Positions 27,395-36,865 of a stretch of 64,000 nucleotides of DNA are shown here, piece by piece. Position 1 is the first letter of the stretch, and every line of letters begins with the position of its first letter. The position numbers and the translations under genes are program-made. The DNA is taken from positions 1-64,000 of the forward strand of contig NZ_BEWW01000225.1 in assembly GCF_002933955.1 (NCBI RefSeq), in the 5' to 3' direction. The notes beneath the pieces are model-generated. The model did no database searches, was not told the DNA's origin, and worked only from the letters and a program-made list of their open reading frames with translations. Source of the DNA: Prevotella sp. MGM2. GTDB taxonomy: Bacteria > Bacteroidota > Bacteroidia > Bacteroidales > Bacteroidaceae.

Positions 27395-29275
27395 TTATTC
27401 CAATTCGCTTAGTTCAAGCCAGCGCATGGTTTTGTCCTCCAGTTCTTCCAATAGAAGAGGAAAACGCTTGCTCTTTTCTGTAAGTTGGTCAACGGGAAGT
27501 AAACCGGAGCATAAAGCTTCTTCCGTCTGTTTTTTTTCTGCTTCTAAAACTGCGATGTCTTTTTCCAGCTGAGTCATTTCCTGACGTTCCTTGAAAGTCA
27601 GTTTGCGGGGACGCTCGCGTGTGTTCCGGTTAGAAACGACTTGTTTCTTTTCTGTGATGACTGACATTTCCTCTTTTTCTTTGAGTGAAAGCCATTGGCG
27701 GTATTGGGTATAGTTGCCGGGAAAATCATCTACGTTGCCATTACCGTTGAAGACCAGCAGATGGTCTACGACCTTGTCCATGAAGTAACGGTCGTGACTG
27801 ACAATGATGACACATCCTTTGAAATCCATGAGATATTCCTCAAGTATCTGCAGGGTGGGAATGTCGAGATCGTTCGTCGGCTCATCAAGAATCAGAAAGT
27901 TGGGATTGGTCATGAGCGTTATGCAGAGTTGCAGCCGTCTGCGTTCCCCTCCTGATAGTTTGTATATGTAGTCCTGCTGCCGTTTGGGAGGAAAGAGAAA
28001 GTGGGTGAGGAACTGGGTTGCCGTTAGATGTCTGCCTCCGCCAAGATCTATGGTTTCGGCTATTTCTCTTACGGCGTCAATTACTTTCTTTTGTTTGTCA
28101 AAGGGGATGTCTTCCTGTGAAAAGTAACCGAACCGCACAGTTTGTCCGATGACAAAGCGCCCGCTGTCGGGTTGTATTTTTCCTAAAAGCATTTTTATGA
28201 ACGTGCTTTTGCCTGTGCCGTTGGCTCCTACTATTCCCATTTTTTCATAGCGGGAAAAGTTATAATAAAAATCCTTCAGAATAATTTTAGGTTCACCGCT
28301 TTCTGTTGGAAATTTTTTAGAGACATATTCCGCTTCGAATATTTTACTGCCGATGTATCCGCTTTTTACTTCCAGTCGGGCTGTGCGTTCTTCCATGTGG
28401 CGTTTGGCCTGTTTTTCCAACTCTGAGAAAGCCTCTTTACGATAGCGTGCTTTTGTGCCGCGTGCCGAAGGCATCCGGCGCATCCAGTCGAGTTCTTTGC
28501 GATAGAGGTTTTGTGCACGGGCTATGTTGGCATTGGTGGCGGTGAGGCGTTCTTCGCGTTTTTCCAAATAGTATTCGTAATTGCCCCGATAGGTATAGAG
28601 TGTGTTTTCGTCAAGTTCGAGTGTGATACTGCACACACGGTCTAAAAAGTAACGATCGTGCGTAACCATGAGTAATGCTTTTGACGAACGTTGCAAGTAA
28701 GTTTCCAACCACTCAATCATGCCGATATCCAAATGGTTGGTCGGTTCGTCGAGAATGAGTAAATCGGGATTGGTCAGTAGCGCATTGGCTAATGCTACGC
28801 GTTTGAGTTGCCCGCCTGATAGTTGAGCTATGGGCTTATTGTATTCTCTGATGTCAAGTTTTGTCAGAATTTGTTTGGCGCGTTGCTCGAAATCCCATGC
28901 CTGACAACGTTCCATTTCTTCAATAAGCTGCTCAAGTCCAGGATTGCCCGGAGTGGCGAGACATTGTTCGTAGCTGCTGATGAGTGTGGATAGTTCTCCG
29001 GCTTTGCTGAAACAGGCGTCAATGACAGACATGCCGGCTTCATAACGGGGGGACTGTTCCAAATAGCCAACGGTAATGTCGCGGCGAAAAATAATATTGC
29101 CGCTATCATAATCTTCATCACCGTGCAAGATGTTGAGCAATGTTGATTTTCCGGTACCGTTACGTGCGATAAGTCCGACATGCTGTCCTTCGGAAACGGA
29201 GAACGATATGTTGTTGAACAATTCCAGACTGCCAATAGTTTTGGTCAGGTTTTGTATGTCAAGAATCGGCGTCAA
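27395..29275 (-). CDS. ABC-F family ATPase (Uup-like)
   Basis: 626 residues with two ATP-binding cassettes and no membrane segments. First P-loop ARNGTGKS (38-45), signature QLSGGQLKRVALA and Walker B LLILDEPTNHLD; second P-loop GANGTGKST, signature KLSGGERRRLQL and Walker B FLILDEPTNDLD. Between the cassettes is a charged linker (RREERLTATNANIARAQNLYRKELDWMRRMPSARGTKA) typical of ABC-F proteins. The C-terminal 90 residues form a coiled coil (MTQLEKDIAVLEAEKKQTEEAL), as in Uup, which binds DNA or ribosomes. Members act on the ribosome E-site region. Uup is the closest named relative; antibiotic-resistance ABC-F proteins generally differ in the linker. Confidence 0.9.
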   Translation of the reverse strand: MTPILDIQNLTKTIGSLELFNNISFSVSEGQHVGLIARNGTGKSTLLNILHGDEDYDSGNIIFRRDITVGYLEQSPRYEAGMSVIDACFSKAGELSTLISSYEQCLATPGNPGLEQLIEEMERCQAWDFEQRAKQILTKLDIREYNKPIAQLSGGQLKRVALANALLTNPDLLILDEPTNHLDIGMIEWLETYLQRSSKALLMVTHDRYFLDRVCSITLELDENTLYTYRGNYEYYLEKREERLTATNANIARAQNLYRKELDWMRRMPSARGTKARYRKEAFSELEKQAKRHMEERTARLEVKSGYIGSKIFEAEYVSKKFPTESGEPKIILKDFYYNFSRYEKMGIVGANGTGKSTFIKMLLGKIQPDSGRFVIGQTVRFGYFSQEDIPFDKQKKVIDAVREIAETIDLGGGRHLTATQFLTHFLFPPKRQQDYIYKLSGGERRRLQLCITLMTNPNFLILDEPTNDLDIPTLQILEEYLMDFKGCVIIVSHDRYFMDKVVDHLLVFNGNGNVDDFPGNYTQYRQWLSLKEKEEMSVITEKKQVVSNRNTRERPRKLTFKERQEMTQLEKDIAVLEAEKKQTEEALCSGLLPVDQLTEKSKRFPLLLEELEDKTMRWLELSELE

Positions 29276-29323
29276 AATTCAAATGTTTTGAGTTTTTTGA
29301 TATTGATGTAATATAGTTCTAAT

Positions 29324-31804
29324 TTATTGTCCCATTCCGCTGCTTTGGCTGTTGTTCGTGTTCTGCTGTTGTATGACATCGTTGTTCTCGATGCTTCTGG
29401 TTGCTTTTTTAACAACGGCTTTTAATGATCCTAGCCGATAGCGTATTCCCATGCCGAAGCGCATGAAATTGGTCGTGTGAATGCTTTCTGACCGGAAGGA
29501 TTCGGTTATGGTACTGTTACGGAAGCTACGCTTGGGATGAATGAAATTACCGGCCATCAGGCTGAGTGTAAGCCGATCGTCAGTAAGGAAAGATCGGCTC
29601 AGGTTGAGCGCATAGAAATAGAATCCGGCTTGATGTCCCTGCAGATTGGGAGAACGCAGACTTCCACCTCCATGGAGGTTCAGTTTGAGGTTAAGAGGCA
29701 AATCTTGTCGGAGACCACCAAACAGGCTGCCGCTGAATCCTGAATTATGTGCGTTATTGCCGTTGTGATAGCGATAAGCTTTGTAATCGGCATAATCACC
29801 TGATAAATTGAAATTTAAAACAGTGCCATTGAATATAGTCCAGTTGATGTAGGCATTAAGGGATAGTGTCTTCTGGTGCATCAGATTCCCATAGGTCGTG
29901 GTGAGGATATTATTATCGGACAGGAATGTATATGGTGTGAGTCCGTTCGTTTGCAACTGATAAGCCAGTGTGGTGCTGATGCTGAGTTTTTGGCTGAAAG
30001 AGTTGTACCCCAATTCAAAATTATGTGCTTTTTCACTGTCTAGATTAGGGTTGCCATAAGTTTGTGTTTCGGCCGTTGGGTGTTGTACATAGGGAGATAG
30101 ATAGGAAATGTCAGGTCGGCCGATCCGCAGGTTATATCCCATTTTCAACATCATGGTTTGGGATAGGTTATAACCCACACTGACAGAGGGTATAAAGTCG
30201 CTGAAGTTATTGGTAAAGGGCATTTGTTTACCATCCGGATAACTTACATCTACATGTGAGTATTCATAACGTATACCGGCACGTGTTGTGGCTTTTTTTA
30301 TTTTGAGGGTATATTCACCGTAGGCTGCCATAATGTCGTTACGGTGGCGGTAATTCAGACTACGTTCTTCATCGCGGATAAACTCTTCATCAGTACCGGT
30401 CGGCCGTGTGCCTTCCAGGTTATTGCTGCGGTTAATACGATTGATGTATTTAATGCCAGCAGACAGAGTATGGTATTTCCCAAAAGGAGTGGTAAAGTCG
30501 GCTTGAGCTGTGTGTTCTATGGCTTTATTGTCTGGATCAGCATAGAGGTCGGTCAGCTGGTAAGGGACATTTATTATATTTGTGTATAGTGATGTTGTGC
30601 GTGAATTTGAAGGAGACGTATTAAAGCGATAAGAGAATGTTAGAGTTTGTCCTTCTTTCTTAAATGTGTGTTGATAGTCTGCGCTGGCGTTGTAACCGTC
30701 ATATTTCATTTTTGTATATTGAATCAGGTCGTAGCTGTAAACAGGTTTCCCCTCGGAATCAGTCATAGAATAATGAGTGGATAGCGGCGACTTGCCATGA
30801 TATGTGTTAAGACCAGCTGAAACGCTTAGCAGATTGCGTGGATTGAACTCGTAACTGGCGTCAATTCCGGCAAACTGAAATGTGCCTTTATTTTGAGATG
30901 TACCTTCGGAACGCAATAAATGATTGACAGGGTCAGAAAAAGTTTCGCGCTCGGATTTGTTTGTCCCTTCAGGTTGTTTCATGTGGCCTGCACCATAGTT
31001 TCCTGATATCGTGAGCTTTCCAATTTGTGCCATACCGAAAAGGCTGCCGAACAGACCTCGGTTGGATGGATTGATGTGTGGTGTTATAGTGTAGCCTGTG
31101 GTTTTTGTTTCAGCAGCTGTTACTATATTGAGAATACCGGATGTCCCTTCTGCGTCGTATTTCGCCCCGGGATCAGTTATAACTTCTACTTTCTTAATGG
31201 CAGAAGCCGGATAATTTTTGAGAATGAGTGAAGGATTCGAACTCATCATTTGATTGGGTTTGCCATTAACATAAACCTTGAAACCACTGCTGCCGTTAAC
31301 CTTGATGTTGTCTTCTCCATCTACTGTAACCATCGGTACTTTGCGCAACATATCAAGCATGGAGTTTGTTTGTGAGTCCGGGTCATCGGCGATGGAGTAG
31401 GCGATACGGTCAGGTTCAGCTTTAATGAGTGGACGTATGGCTGTAACCGTGGCTGTTCCCAGCGTTGAGGTATATTCTTGTATGAGTAAAGTTCCCATGT
31501 CTTTTACTTTTTGAGAACTTAGTGTGACCGAACGGGCTATTGGAGCCTTTCCTAAACTTATTATTTGAAGTGTGTAATTACCGGAACTTTTTACAGGGAG
31601 ATTGAATTCCCCTTTCTCGTTGGCTGTTGTCATTGCTGTGGGGCGATAGGTTCCTTGTGGGGTAAGGGTAATAGTGGCAAATGCTTCTGCTTCTTCTGTT
31701 ATGGAATCTTTTACAGTGCCACGTATTTGATAGGCTGCGTTTTGAGCTTTTAAATTGCATGCGATGAGCAATGTCATCACGAAAAAAACAAATGAACGTT
31801 TCAT
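29324..31804 (-). CDS. Outer-membrane beta-barrel protein, TonB-receptor-like
   Basis: 826 residues. Signal peptide MKRSFVFFVMTLLIACNLKAQ; a carboxypeptidase-regulatory-like beta-sandwich (about 24-100, YQIRGTVKDSITEEAEAFATITL); a plug domain (about 120-210, MLRKVPMVTVDGEDNIKVNGSSGFKVYVNGKPN); then a beta-barrel of the 'outer membrane protein beta-barrel family' type with alternating aromatic strands (YEYSHVDVSYPDG, MMLKMGYNLRIGRPDISYLSP). The barrel ends GMGIRYRLGSLKAVVKKA with an extra short polar tail that includes a Gln/Asn-rich end. No SusD partner is adjacent, so it is not a typical SusCD pair. A -7 box is at 31912-31919. Substrate unknown. Confidence 0.85.
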   Translation of the reverse strand: MKRSFVFFVMTLLIACNLKAQNAAYQIRGTVKDSITEEAEAFATITLTPQGTYRPTAMTTANEKGEFNLPVKSSGNYTLQIISLGKAPIARSVTLSSQKVKDMGTLLIQEYTSTLGTATVTAIRPLIKAEPDRIAYSIADDPDSQTNSMLDMLRKVPMVTVDGEDNIKVNGSSGFKVYVNGKPNQMMSSNPSLILKNYPASAIKKVEVITDPGAKYDAEGTSGILNIVTAAETKTTGYTITPHINPSNRGLFGSLFGMAQIGKLTISGNYGAGHMKQPEGTNKSERETFSDPVNHLLRSEGTSQNKGTFQFAGIDASYEFNPRNLLSVSAGLNTYHGKSPLSTHYSMTDSEGKPVYSYDLIQYTKMKYDGYNASADYQHTFKKEGQTLTFSYRFNTSPSNSRTTSLYTNIINVPYQLTDLYADPDNKAIEHTAQADFTTPFGKYHTLSAGIKYINRINRSNNLEGTRPTGTDEEFIRDEERSLNYRHRNDIMAAYGEYTLKIKKATTRAGIRYEYSHVDVSYPDGKQMPFTNNFSDFIPSVSVGYNLSQTMMLKMGYNLRIGRPDISYLSPYVQHPTAETQTYGNPNLDSEKAHNFELGYNSFSQKLSISTTLAYQLQTNGLTPYTFLSDNNILTTTYGNLMHQKTLSLNAYINWTIFNGTVLNFNLSGDYADYKAYRYHNGNNAHNSGFSGSLFGGLRQDLPLNLKLNLHGGGSLRSPNLQGHQAGFYFYALNLSRSFLTDDRLTLSLMAGNFIHPKRSFRNSTITESFRSESIHTTNFMRFGMGIRYRLGSLKAVVKKATRSIENNDVIQQQNTNNSQSSGMGQ

Positions 31805-31911
31805 CGTATTTATTATTCGTTGGTGGTTTATTCTAGTGTGATATCAATTACCTATGAGAAAGATTGGGAAATTAAGTGTGGGGCTTTAATAGTCTTCCTT
31901 AAAATTTGCAG

Positions 31912-31919
31912 CAAAAGTA
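31912..31919 (-). promoter_or_regulatory. -7 box of the outer-membrane barrel gene
   Basis: CAAAAGTA, reverse TACTTTTG, fits TAnnTTTG and gives a leader of about 100 bases. A -33 element is not clear. Confidence 0.5.
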
Positions 31920-32319
31920 CTAAAAAATAAGTGTATATGTTTTCTTTATATGAATAAACTTAGCTTTATTCTTTAAGAAGGAATAAACTAACATCGATTG
32001 GTTTTTTGTTTTTTTGCGTTTTTGACTAATTAAACCTTAATAATTGTTGTCCTGTGATATTTTTCTCTTCTATATTATGGGGGATTTGAGGTGGCAGACA
32101 CTCTTGAATCCAGTTGTGAAAGGAGTGTTTATTTGTTACGCTATAATAATGTTTTGATGTTTTATGAAGAATCAGTCTCTTGTTTTCTGTTGTTGATTTG
32201 GTTTGCTGAAGATCATTTACTTAAAAAACTTTTTTCAAGGACAGTTTTTGTTTTCTTATCTTTTTGAAATGTAATAGTCCCTTCTTAAAATGAATGTACT
32301 TTGTTAATCTTCCCGATAG
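31920..32319. other. Intergenic AT-rich stretch
   Basis: 400 bases with no supported gene. ACACTC (32099-32104) and GAGTGT (32125-32130) could pair, but there is no T-tract on the minus side, so I do not call a terminator. Confidence 0.45.
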
Positions 32320-32844
32320 TTAATCCTCTTCTTTCCATTCATCAGACATCCCGAAATCCTTGTCTGCAAATAGCTCTGCTAGTCCGGATATCTGTTTTAG
32401 TCGCAGCAACTCATCCTTGTCCATGCCAATATTGCGCATAATCCAACTATCTGACATGCCGGAACGTGTGAGTTCTGCGACAATGTTGCTCATCAGTTCA
32501 ATGTTGTGCATTCCACGGGCACGGTTGTGGCGTATTGTAGAGGTCATTCTGTTCGACAGGTCCTTGTCTATGACTGCTACAGGTAAGAGTCCTTGTTCGC
32601 GTTCATATATGCGTTTGGAAGTTTTCATAACCATATAACGGTGGAACCCGTCAATGAGCTCATAGCGGTCAATGTCCTTCAAGTGGTAGCATACACATGG
32701 CATTGTGTAGCCGTCTTCCCATATTGAAAGTTCCAATAGCTTCATTTCTGGGGGAGCTACGACATTGGGATTGTAATTGTTTGCGACAATCTTTTCAATA
32801 GGTACGGCTATTACATTATATACAGGACTCTTATATTTTTTCAT
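32320..32844 (-). CDS. ParB-like N-terminal domain protein, IbrB-like
   Basis: 174 residues. The ParB/Srx-type fold is shown by VIAVPIEKIVANNYNPNVVA, then LIDGFHRYMV with DGFHR at 65-69, the nucleotide-binding or catalytic motif of ParB-like domains. The C-terminal part (ELTRSGMSDSWIMRNIGMDKDELLRLKQISGL) is a helix-turn-helix. It overlaps the IbrA-like gene upstream by 14 bases. The pair of a PAPS-reductase-family protein with DUF3440 and a small ParB protein is known as IbrA/IbrB in E. coli, where it was described as activating immunoglobulin-binding genes; its molecular role is not settled. This protein is not a chromosome-partition ParB: it is far too short and has no ParA neighbour. Confidence 0.78.
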   Translation of the reverse strand: MKKYKSPVYNVIAVPIEKIVANNYNPNVVAPPEMKLLELSIWEDGYTMPCVCYHLKDIDRYELIDGFHRYMVMKTSKRIYEREQGLLPVAVIDKDLSNRMTSTIRHNRARGMHNIELMSNIVAELTRSGMSDSWIMRNIGMDKDELLRLKQISGLAELFADKDFGMSDEWKEED

Positions 32845-34129
32845 GGCTTAATGATCTATATTTTTTCATCACTTGCTCTCTTAATGACTGCTCTTTTTTA
32901 GTAAGGGCAAATCCCATGTATTTGCAGATATGGTCGTTCTTCAGTATGCAGATGCACATACGTTTGTAAGTTGGTATCTCTTTGAATTCCGGGATGTCGA
33001 TGTCATCAAGGTATTCCATCTTGACTGGAAATTTATTGGTACGGTATGCTGATGTTTTTCCGACAGAAATTGGAATATCTCTATCTTGAAGCTTACGGAT
33101 CGTGTTTTCTGAAAGACAACCTCCGCGTTCTCTCCAGAAACGGATGCTGACACGGAGTTTTTCTCGGTAGTTCGCCGCAGTTTTATTCGGAAGAGTACTA
33201 AGTAAAAAATCCATATATTGCCTCCATGAAAATCCATCTGGGCATTTGATTGATTTCCATCCCATAGCGAGCGTGTTCCCATATATGCCCGCAAAGTTGA
33301 CACCATTGACACGGCTGACCATCTTTCCCCATGTGCTGGGATCAATGACCTTGTATACTGCTAAGGTTGATAGAGCTTGTGAAATGAACGGACTCGCCAC
33401 GCGCTGACGCCCCATTGGTATTCCTGCTTGATAAAACAGATCGTACAGATGATTGTAATCCCAGGCGAATTTACCGTTTGCTGTCCAAATGTCCGTTGTT
33501 TTCCAATCATATATGGGATAAGCATTATATACATGACTGTCCATCATGTGTATCCATTTTGTAGAACCGAAATGCCTGTAGTTTCTGTCACTGTGGATCG
33601 TGCGCCAGCGGTTGAAACTTTCTTGGGTGCGTATGCCTACAAGGCAGCATATATAACGACATTGTTTCTTATGGCGAAGCCATTGAGCAAACAGTTTTTG
33701 AAAGTCATAATCCCATAGGCTATCTTCAAAGAAACAGAAATCATCAGTTTTATAACAATTTTTAGGCATTTCTCTGACCCATATACCCTTTTTTGACACT
33801 TCCCAAGGACGCCAGTAGGATTGAAGCATGGATGTGCATGTGGCTACCTTGAAAGGCACACAACAATGATATATATCAAGAATATCACTGTCTTCCGATA
33901 GTCTTTTGCTGACATATTCTGTGGTTTGAGAATATTGTGCCTCGTAATCGAGATGCAGAACACCCAGTCTGTGCCCAGGCAGATTTTTGCGTATATATTC
34001 CACACATAGATTGAGAAGGACTCCGCTGTCTTTTCCTCCAGAGAAGGAAACATAGATATAATCAAAATTTTCAAAAAGCAATTTCAGGCGTTCCTGTACT
34101 GCCTCATATACATTAAGCCGACGAATCAT
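32831..34129 (-). CDS. PAPS reductase family protein with DUF3440, IbrA-like
   Basis: 432 residues. The N-terminal PP-loop ATPase core has the pyrophosphate loop SFSGGKDSG (28-36), as in adenylyl-sulfate reductases and DndC. The remaining residues include KWIHMMDSHVYNAYPIYDWKTTDIW and FSWRQYMDFLLSTLP, the conserved regions of the DUF3440/IbrA family. Numerous Cys residues (CCVPFKVATCTSM, CRYICCLVGIRTQES) could bind metal or sulfur. It shares 4 bases (ATGA) with the GNAT gene upstream and 14 with the ParB-like gene downstream, so the three proteins are likely made together. A sulfate-assimilation role is unlikely, since no cys genes are nearby; PP-loop enzymes with a ParB partner more often act on nucleic acids or in regulation. 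Confidence 0.78.
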   Translation of the reverse strand: MIRRLNVYEAVQERLKLLFENFDYIYVSFSGGKDSGVLLNLCVEYIRKNLPGHRLGVLHLDYEAQYSQTTEYVSKRLSEDSDILDIYHCCVPFKVATCTSMLQSYWRPWEVSKKGIWVREMPKNCYKTDDFCFFEDSLWDYDFQKLFAQWLRHKKQCRYICCLVGIRTQESFNRWRTIHSDRNYRHFGSTKWIHMMDSHVYNAYPIYDWKTTDIWTANGKFAWDYNHLYDLFYQAGIPMGRQRVASPFISQALSTLAVYKVIDPSTWGKMVSRVNGVNFAGIYGNTLAMGWKSIKCPDGFSWRQYMDFLLSTLPNKTAANYREKLRVSIRFWRERGGCLSENTIRKLQDRDIPISVGKTSAYRTNKFPVKMEYLDDIDIPEFKEIPTYKRMCICILKNDHICKYMGFALTKKEQSLREQVMKKYRSLSHEKI

Positions 34130-34533
34130 TGGTCGTATCCTCCTTTCGCAATGGTTCGTTGCATTTTGTTGTATTGAGCGAATACAGTGCTTATTATGAA
34201 TCCATAATGGCGGAAAATCTCTGTATGTCTTTTGTGGCTTAAAACTGTTATTGGTTTGTCTGTAACAGAGAGGACATGGGCTATCAAGACCTCTAAAATA
34301 TCATGGTTATCATCTCTGATGTAGTAGTTATCCAAGTATAGTCCGCGGGTCGTTTCCTTTATTGGCATGAAGCCTGCTGTGGCTCCGTTTATCATGCAGA
34401 TGTACCATGTATGTAGAGGAGTGGTTTTGAATGGATAGTTGTTATTGTAGCATAAGACTTCCGGACTCATGACTAAAGGTGCCACAAGTTCATATAAATG
34501 ATCATCCGTCCCATGCAGGCTTATGACTTTCAT
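34126..34533 (-). CDS. GNAT-fold acetyltransferase-like protein
   Basis: 135 residues. The order of secondary structure and the C-terminal sequence (TVLSHKRHTEIFRHYGF, then FAQYNKMQR) match the last helix and strand of GNAT enzymes, where the 'xxYGF...Y.KM' pattern is common. A clear acetyl-CoA P-loop (RGxGxG/A) is not evident; the position is occupied by DNYYIRDDNHDILEVLIAHVL. It is the first gene of the trio with the IbrA-like and IbrB-like genes and overlaps the next by 4 bases. It could modify a small molecule, a protein or, by analogy with the GNAT-like Mom proteins, a nucleic acid; sequence alone does not tell. Confidence 0.6.
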   Translation of the reverse strand: MKVISLHGTDDHLYELVAPLVMSPEVLCYNNNYPFKTTPLHTWYICMINGATAGFMPIKETTRGLYLDNYYIRDDNHDILEVLIAHVLSVTDKPITVLSHKRHTEIFRHYGFIISTVFAQYNKMQRTIAKGGYDQ

Positions 34534-34635
34534 ATCTCACTTTTTCTTCCTGACTTTAAAAAGCGGAAATATATAACATTTTCGGACAAAGCGGATGGTT
34601 TTAAATAGTTACTTCTTACTCTTTATAAATATGTA

Positions 34636-35514
34636 TCAAATACGATCCAGAACAGTTTTGATAAGGTTATCTATGGAATTTTTATAGTTGGGATTTGCTT
34701 TGCCAGCCACGCGGTTAGCTATAACCATACAGCAGGTAAGGGCTTTATGTCCCATGAGTTTGGCCAGACCGGCCAAAGCGCTGCTTTCCATTTCAAAGTT
34801 TGTAATACGTAGCCCGTGATACTCAAACTTCATGATTTTTTCATTTTGTGAAGGATCTGCTAAAGGAATGCGCAGTTCGCGACCTTGCGGGCCGAAAAAA
34901 CCGCCGCAGGCTATTGTCACCCCCCTCACCATATCAGTACCAGCTATGCGTTCCGTTAATTCCGGATGAGCATCTGCAACGTATGGATATGCAATACATT
35001 GATTACCTTTCCATCCCATAGCTGTTACAAAAGTTTTCTCAAAATCAGTATCGCAGACGTTGTCACGTCCGGCATAGAAATTAAGAAGTCCGTCAAAGCC
35101 TATGCTTTTTGTACTTGCAATGAATGTTCCTTCAGGTGTATAAGGTTGTAGTCCGCCGCATGTGCCTATGCGTACAATTTCCAAAGAGCGAAGCGACGGC
35201 TTTATTTCGCGGGTTGCAAAGTCTATATTGGCCAAAGCATCGAGTTCGTTGAGTACAATGTCTATGTTGTCACAACCGATACCAGTTGAAAGAACTGTGA
35301 TACGTTTCCCTTTGAAACTTCCTGTTATTGAGTGAAATTCCCGGCTTACAACTTCACATTCCTTTTCTTCAAAATGCGCGGCTACCAGCGACACTCTGCC
35401 TGGATCACCTACGAGTATTACTTTGTCGGCGAGTTGTTTGGGGAGCAAATGTAGGTGGAATATTGTCCCGTCTGAGTTGATGATAAGTTCGGAATCTTCG
35501 AAATGTTTTTTCAT
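34636..35514 (-). CDS. Nucleoside phosphorylase (uridine phosphorylase-like)
   Basis: 292 residues from the ATG at 35514 (MKKHFEDSELIINSDGTIFHLHL), chosen over an ATG nine codons upstream because this N-terminus is the usual one of the Bacteroidota enzyme. Phosphorolysis of a nucleoside to base and ribose-1-phosphate in salvage. PNP/UDP family motifs: VGDPGRVSLVAAHF near the N-terminus (phosphate binding), VLSTGIGCDNIDIVLNEL, RIGTCGGLQPYTPEGTFI and NFEMESSALAGLAKLMGH (the ribose-binding Met-Glu). The family includes uridine phosphorylases; base specificity is inferred. Confidence 0.88.
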   Translation of the reverse strand: MKKHFEDSELIINSDGTIFHLHLLPKQLADKVILVGDPGRVSLVAAHFEEKECEVVSREFHSITGSFKGKRITVLSTGIGCDNIDIVLNELDALANIDFATREIKPSLRSLEIVRIGTCGGLQPYTPEGTFIASTKSIGFDGLLNFYAGRDNVCDTDFEKTFVTAMGWKGNQCIAYPYVADAHPELTERIAGTDMVRGVTIACGGFFGPQGRELRIPLADPSQNEKIMKFEYHGLRITNFEMESSALAGLAKLMGHKALTCCMVIANRVAGKANPNYKNSIDNLIKTVLDRI

Positions 35515-35563
35515 GGCGTGGTTTTTATAATTTATTGACACTTATGCTCATCTGGATAGGTTG

Positions 35564-36844
35564 TTATTGTTTGCCTTCAGTTTCAGCTTGTCGCATGTGG
35601 TTCTCTTCTTTTTCGATGTCTTGGCGTAAAGTCGCAATTTCTTTTTCAAGTTTCAATATGTCATTCTTTAATTGCTCTGTTGGCCGTTTGGAAAAGGTGG
35701 AACGCATAACCTCCAGTGAGTTATTCTTACTGTTCTGTTGCCCATACCATATTATCAGTTTTATTGCATGTTCTTTGGCTTTCGGATTTGTAAACTGGGA
35801 GAGGTTGGTGTATACCTTTTGATCATTAATGATGAAATGATGTTCCTCCTGTGGGTGATTATCGGGAATGTTCTTTATTTGGGATATCCGTTCAAGAGCA
35901 TTTTTTACAGCTTGAGAATTGGTCTGGGTTTCTGAAATACTGAAAAGTTGTGCCATATGGCGTATTTTTTCTTCATTTTCTGGGGAAAAATCATAGACCT
36001 CTCGGGTTTCATTGGGGATGAAACGGTAAATACAGACGTTATCAGCTGTTTGGTTGCGGTCAGTTACGAACCAGCCGATGTTACAAGTCTCGTCAATGGC
36101 CATCAGATAGTCGTTGGCTGGAGAGTTGAATGGCATGCCGACATTCTCGGCCCTTACAAATTCTCCTGTGGATTTGTTATAGCGGGTAACAAAGATGTCA
36201 TATCCTCCCAGGCTTTCTTCGCCTTTGGCTGCAAAATAGAGAGTCATTCCATCGGCCATCATGAATGGATAATCCTGAATGTCTGTAGGAATGCCTATAC
36301 CTTCAAGGCGTACGGGAGAACTCCAATCTTCTCCTAACCGGTCGGCAGACATTAATTTAAGAGCTCCGGTAGAGTCAGGAAGTGAATATATACAACGGTC
36401 TCCCAATTCATTCATATAAGCCGTAGCGCCGGTTTGTTTTCCGGCAAGACTTTGAATGATAGCGCTTGGCGGGATTATTTTCCCACATTCACGGCTGATG
36501 TTGAAATATTTCAGAAAATCGCTGCGTTTCACCACAGTACTATCTATAATTATGACTTTTTCAGTGTTACACAGCATCTCTGCGCCTAAACGGGCCTGAT
36601 GTAATTCTTTAATCAGGTTGATGTTGCTTTTGTCGGTATTTTCCTGTTTATCCAGTTCTTCTGTAATCAGGTCTTCGGCTTCCTCAAACCGATATGCCTT
36701 TATTAAATTCTGAATTTCTGTAATATCGATGGTTCTGACGGTTTTGGCGGTTTTCTTTTTGGAGACTTTTTTTTGTGCGGATAAGGGAATAGAGAGAATT
36801 AGCGATAAGAAAATAGAGATAATGTATTTGTACTTGCTTGTCAT
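35564..36844 (-). CDS. Exported PD40 (WD40-like propeller) protein
   Basis: 426 residues from the ATG at 36844. Upstream ATG codons are less likely because a -7 box (CAAAAATA, reverse TATTTTTG, 36866-36873) overlaps the codon at 36868. Signal peptide MTSKYKYIISIFLSLILSIPLSAQ. A charged helical region follows (about 35-95). The propeller-type repeats are seen in IQDYPFMMADGMTLYFAAKGEESLGGYDIFVTR and NSPANDYLMAIDETCNIGWFVTD, as in the PD40 domains that accompany OmpA-type outer-membrane proteins. The last 60 residues form a coiled coil (EQLKNDILKLEKEIATLRQDIEKEE). There is no OmpA domain. Divergent from the LysM gene across 214 bases. Confidence 0.78.
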   Translation of the reverse strand: MTSKYKYIISIFLSLILSIPLSAQKKVSKKKTAKTVRTIDITEIQNLIKAYRFEEAEDLITEELDKQENTDKSNINLIKELHQARLGAEMLCNTEKVIIIDSTVVKRSDFLKYFNISRECGKIIPPSAIIQSLAGKQTGATAYMNELGDRCIYSLPDSTGALKLMSADRLGEDWSSPVRLEGIGIPTDIQDYPFMMADGMTLYFAAKGEESLGGYDIFVTRYNKSTGEFVRAENVGMPFNSPANDYLMAIDETCNIGWFVTDRNQTADNVCIYRFIPNETREVYDFSPENEEKIRHMAQLFSISETQTNSQAVKNALERISQIKNIPDNHPQEEHHFIINDQKVYTNLSQFTNPKAKEHAIKLIIWYGQQNSKNNSLEVMRSTFSKRPTEQLKNDILKLEKEIATLRQDIEKEENHMRQAETEGKQ

Positions 36845-36865
36845 GTTTAAACGGTTTATTTGGCT

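Noticed and set aside
27395-29275. Antibiotic-resistance ABC-F protein
   Set aside because: C-terminal coiled coil and linker fit the Uup-like housekeeping branch; no resistance context.
32320-32844. Chromosome-partition ParB
   Set aside because: 174 residues only, no ParA, no parS sites noticed, and paired with a PAPS-reductase-family gene as in IbrA/IbrB.
32831-34129. Sulfate-assimilation PAPS reductase
   Set aside because: DUF3440-type sequence and partner genes, with no cysteine-synthesis genes nearby.
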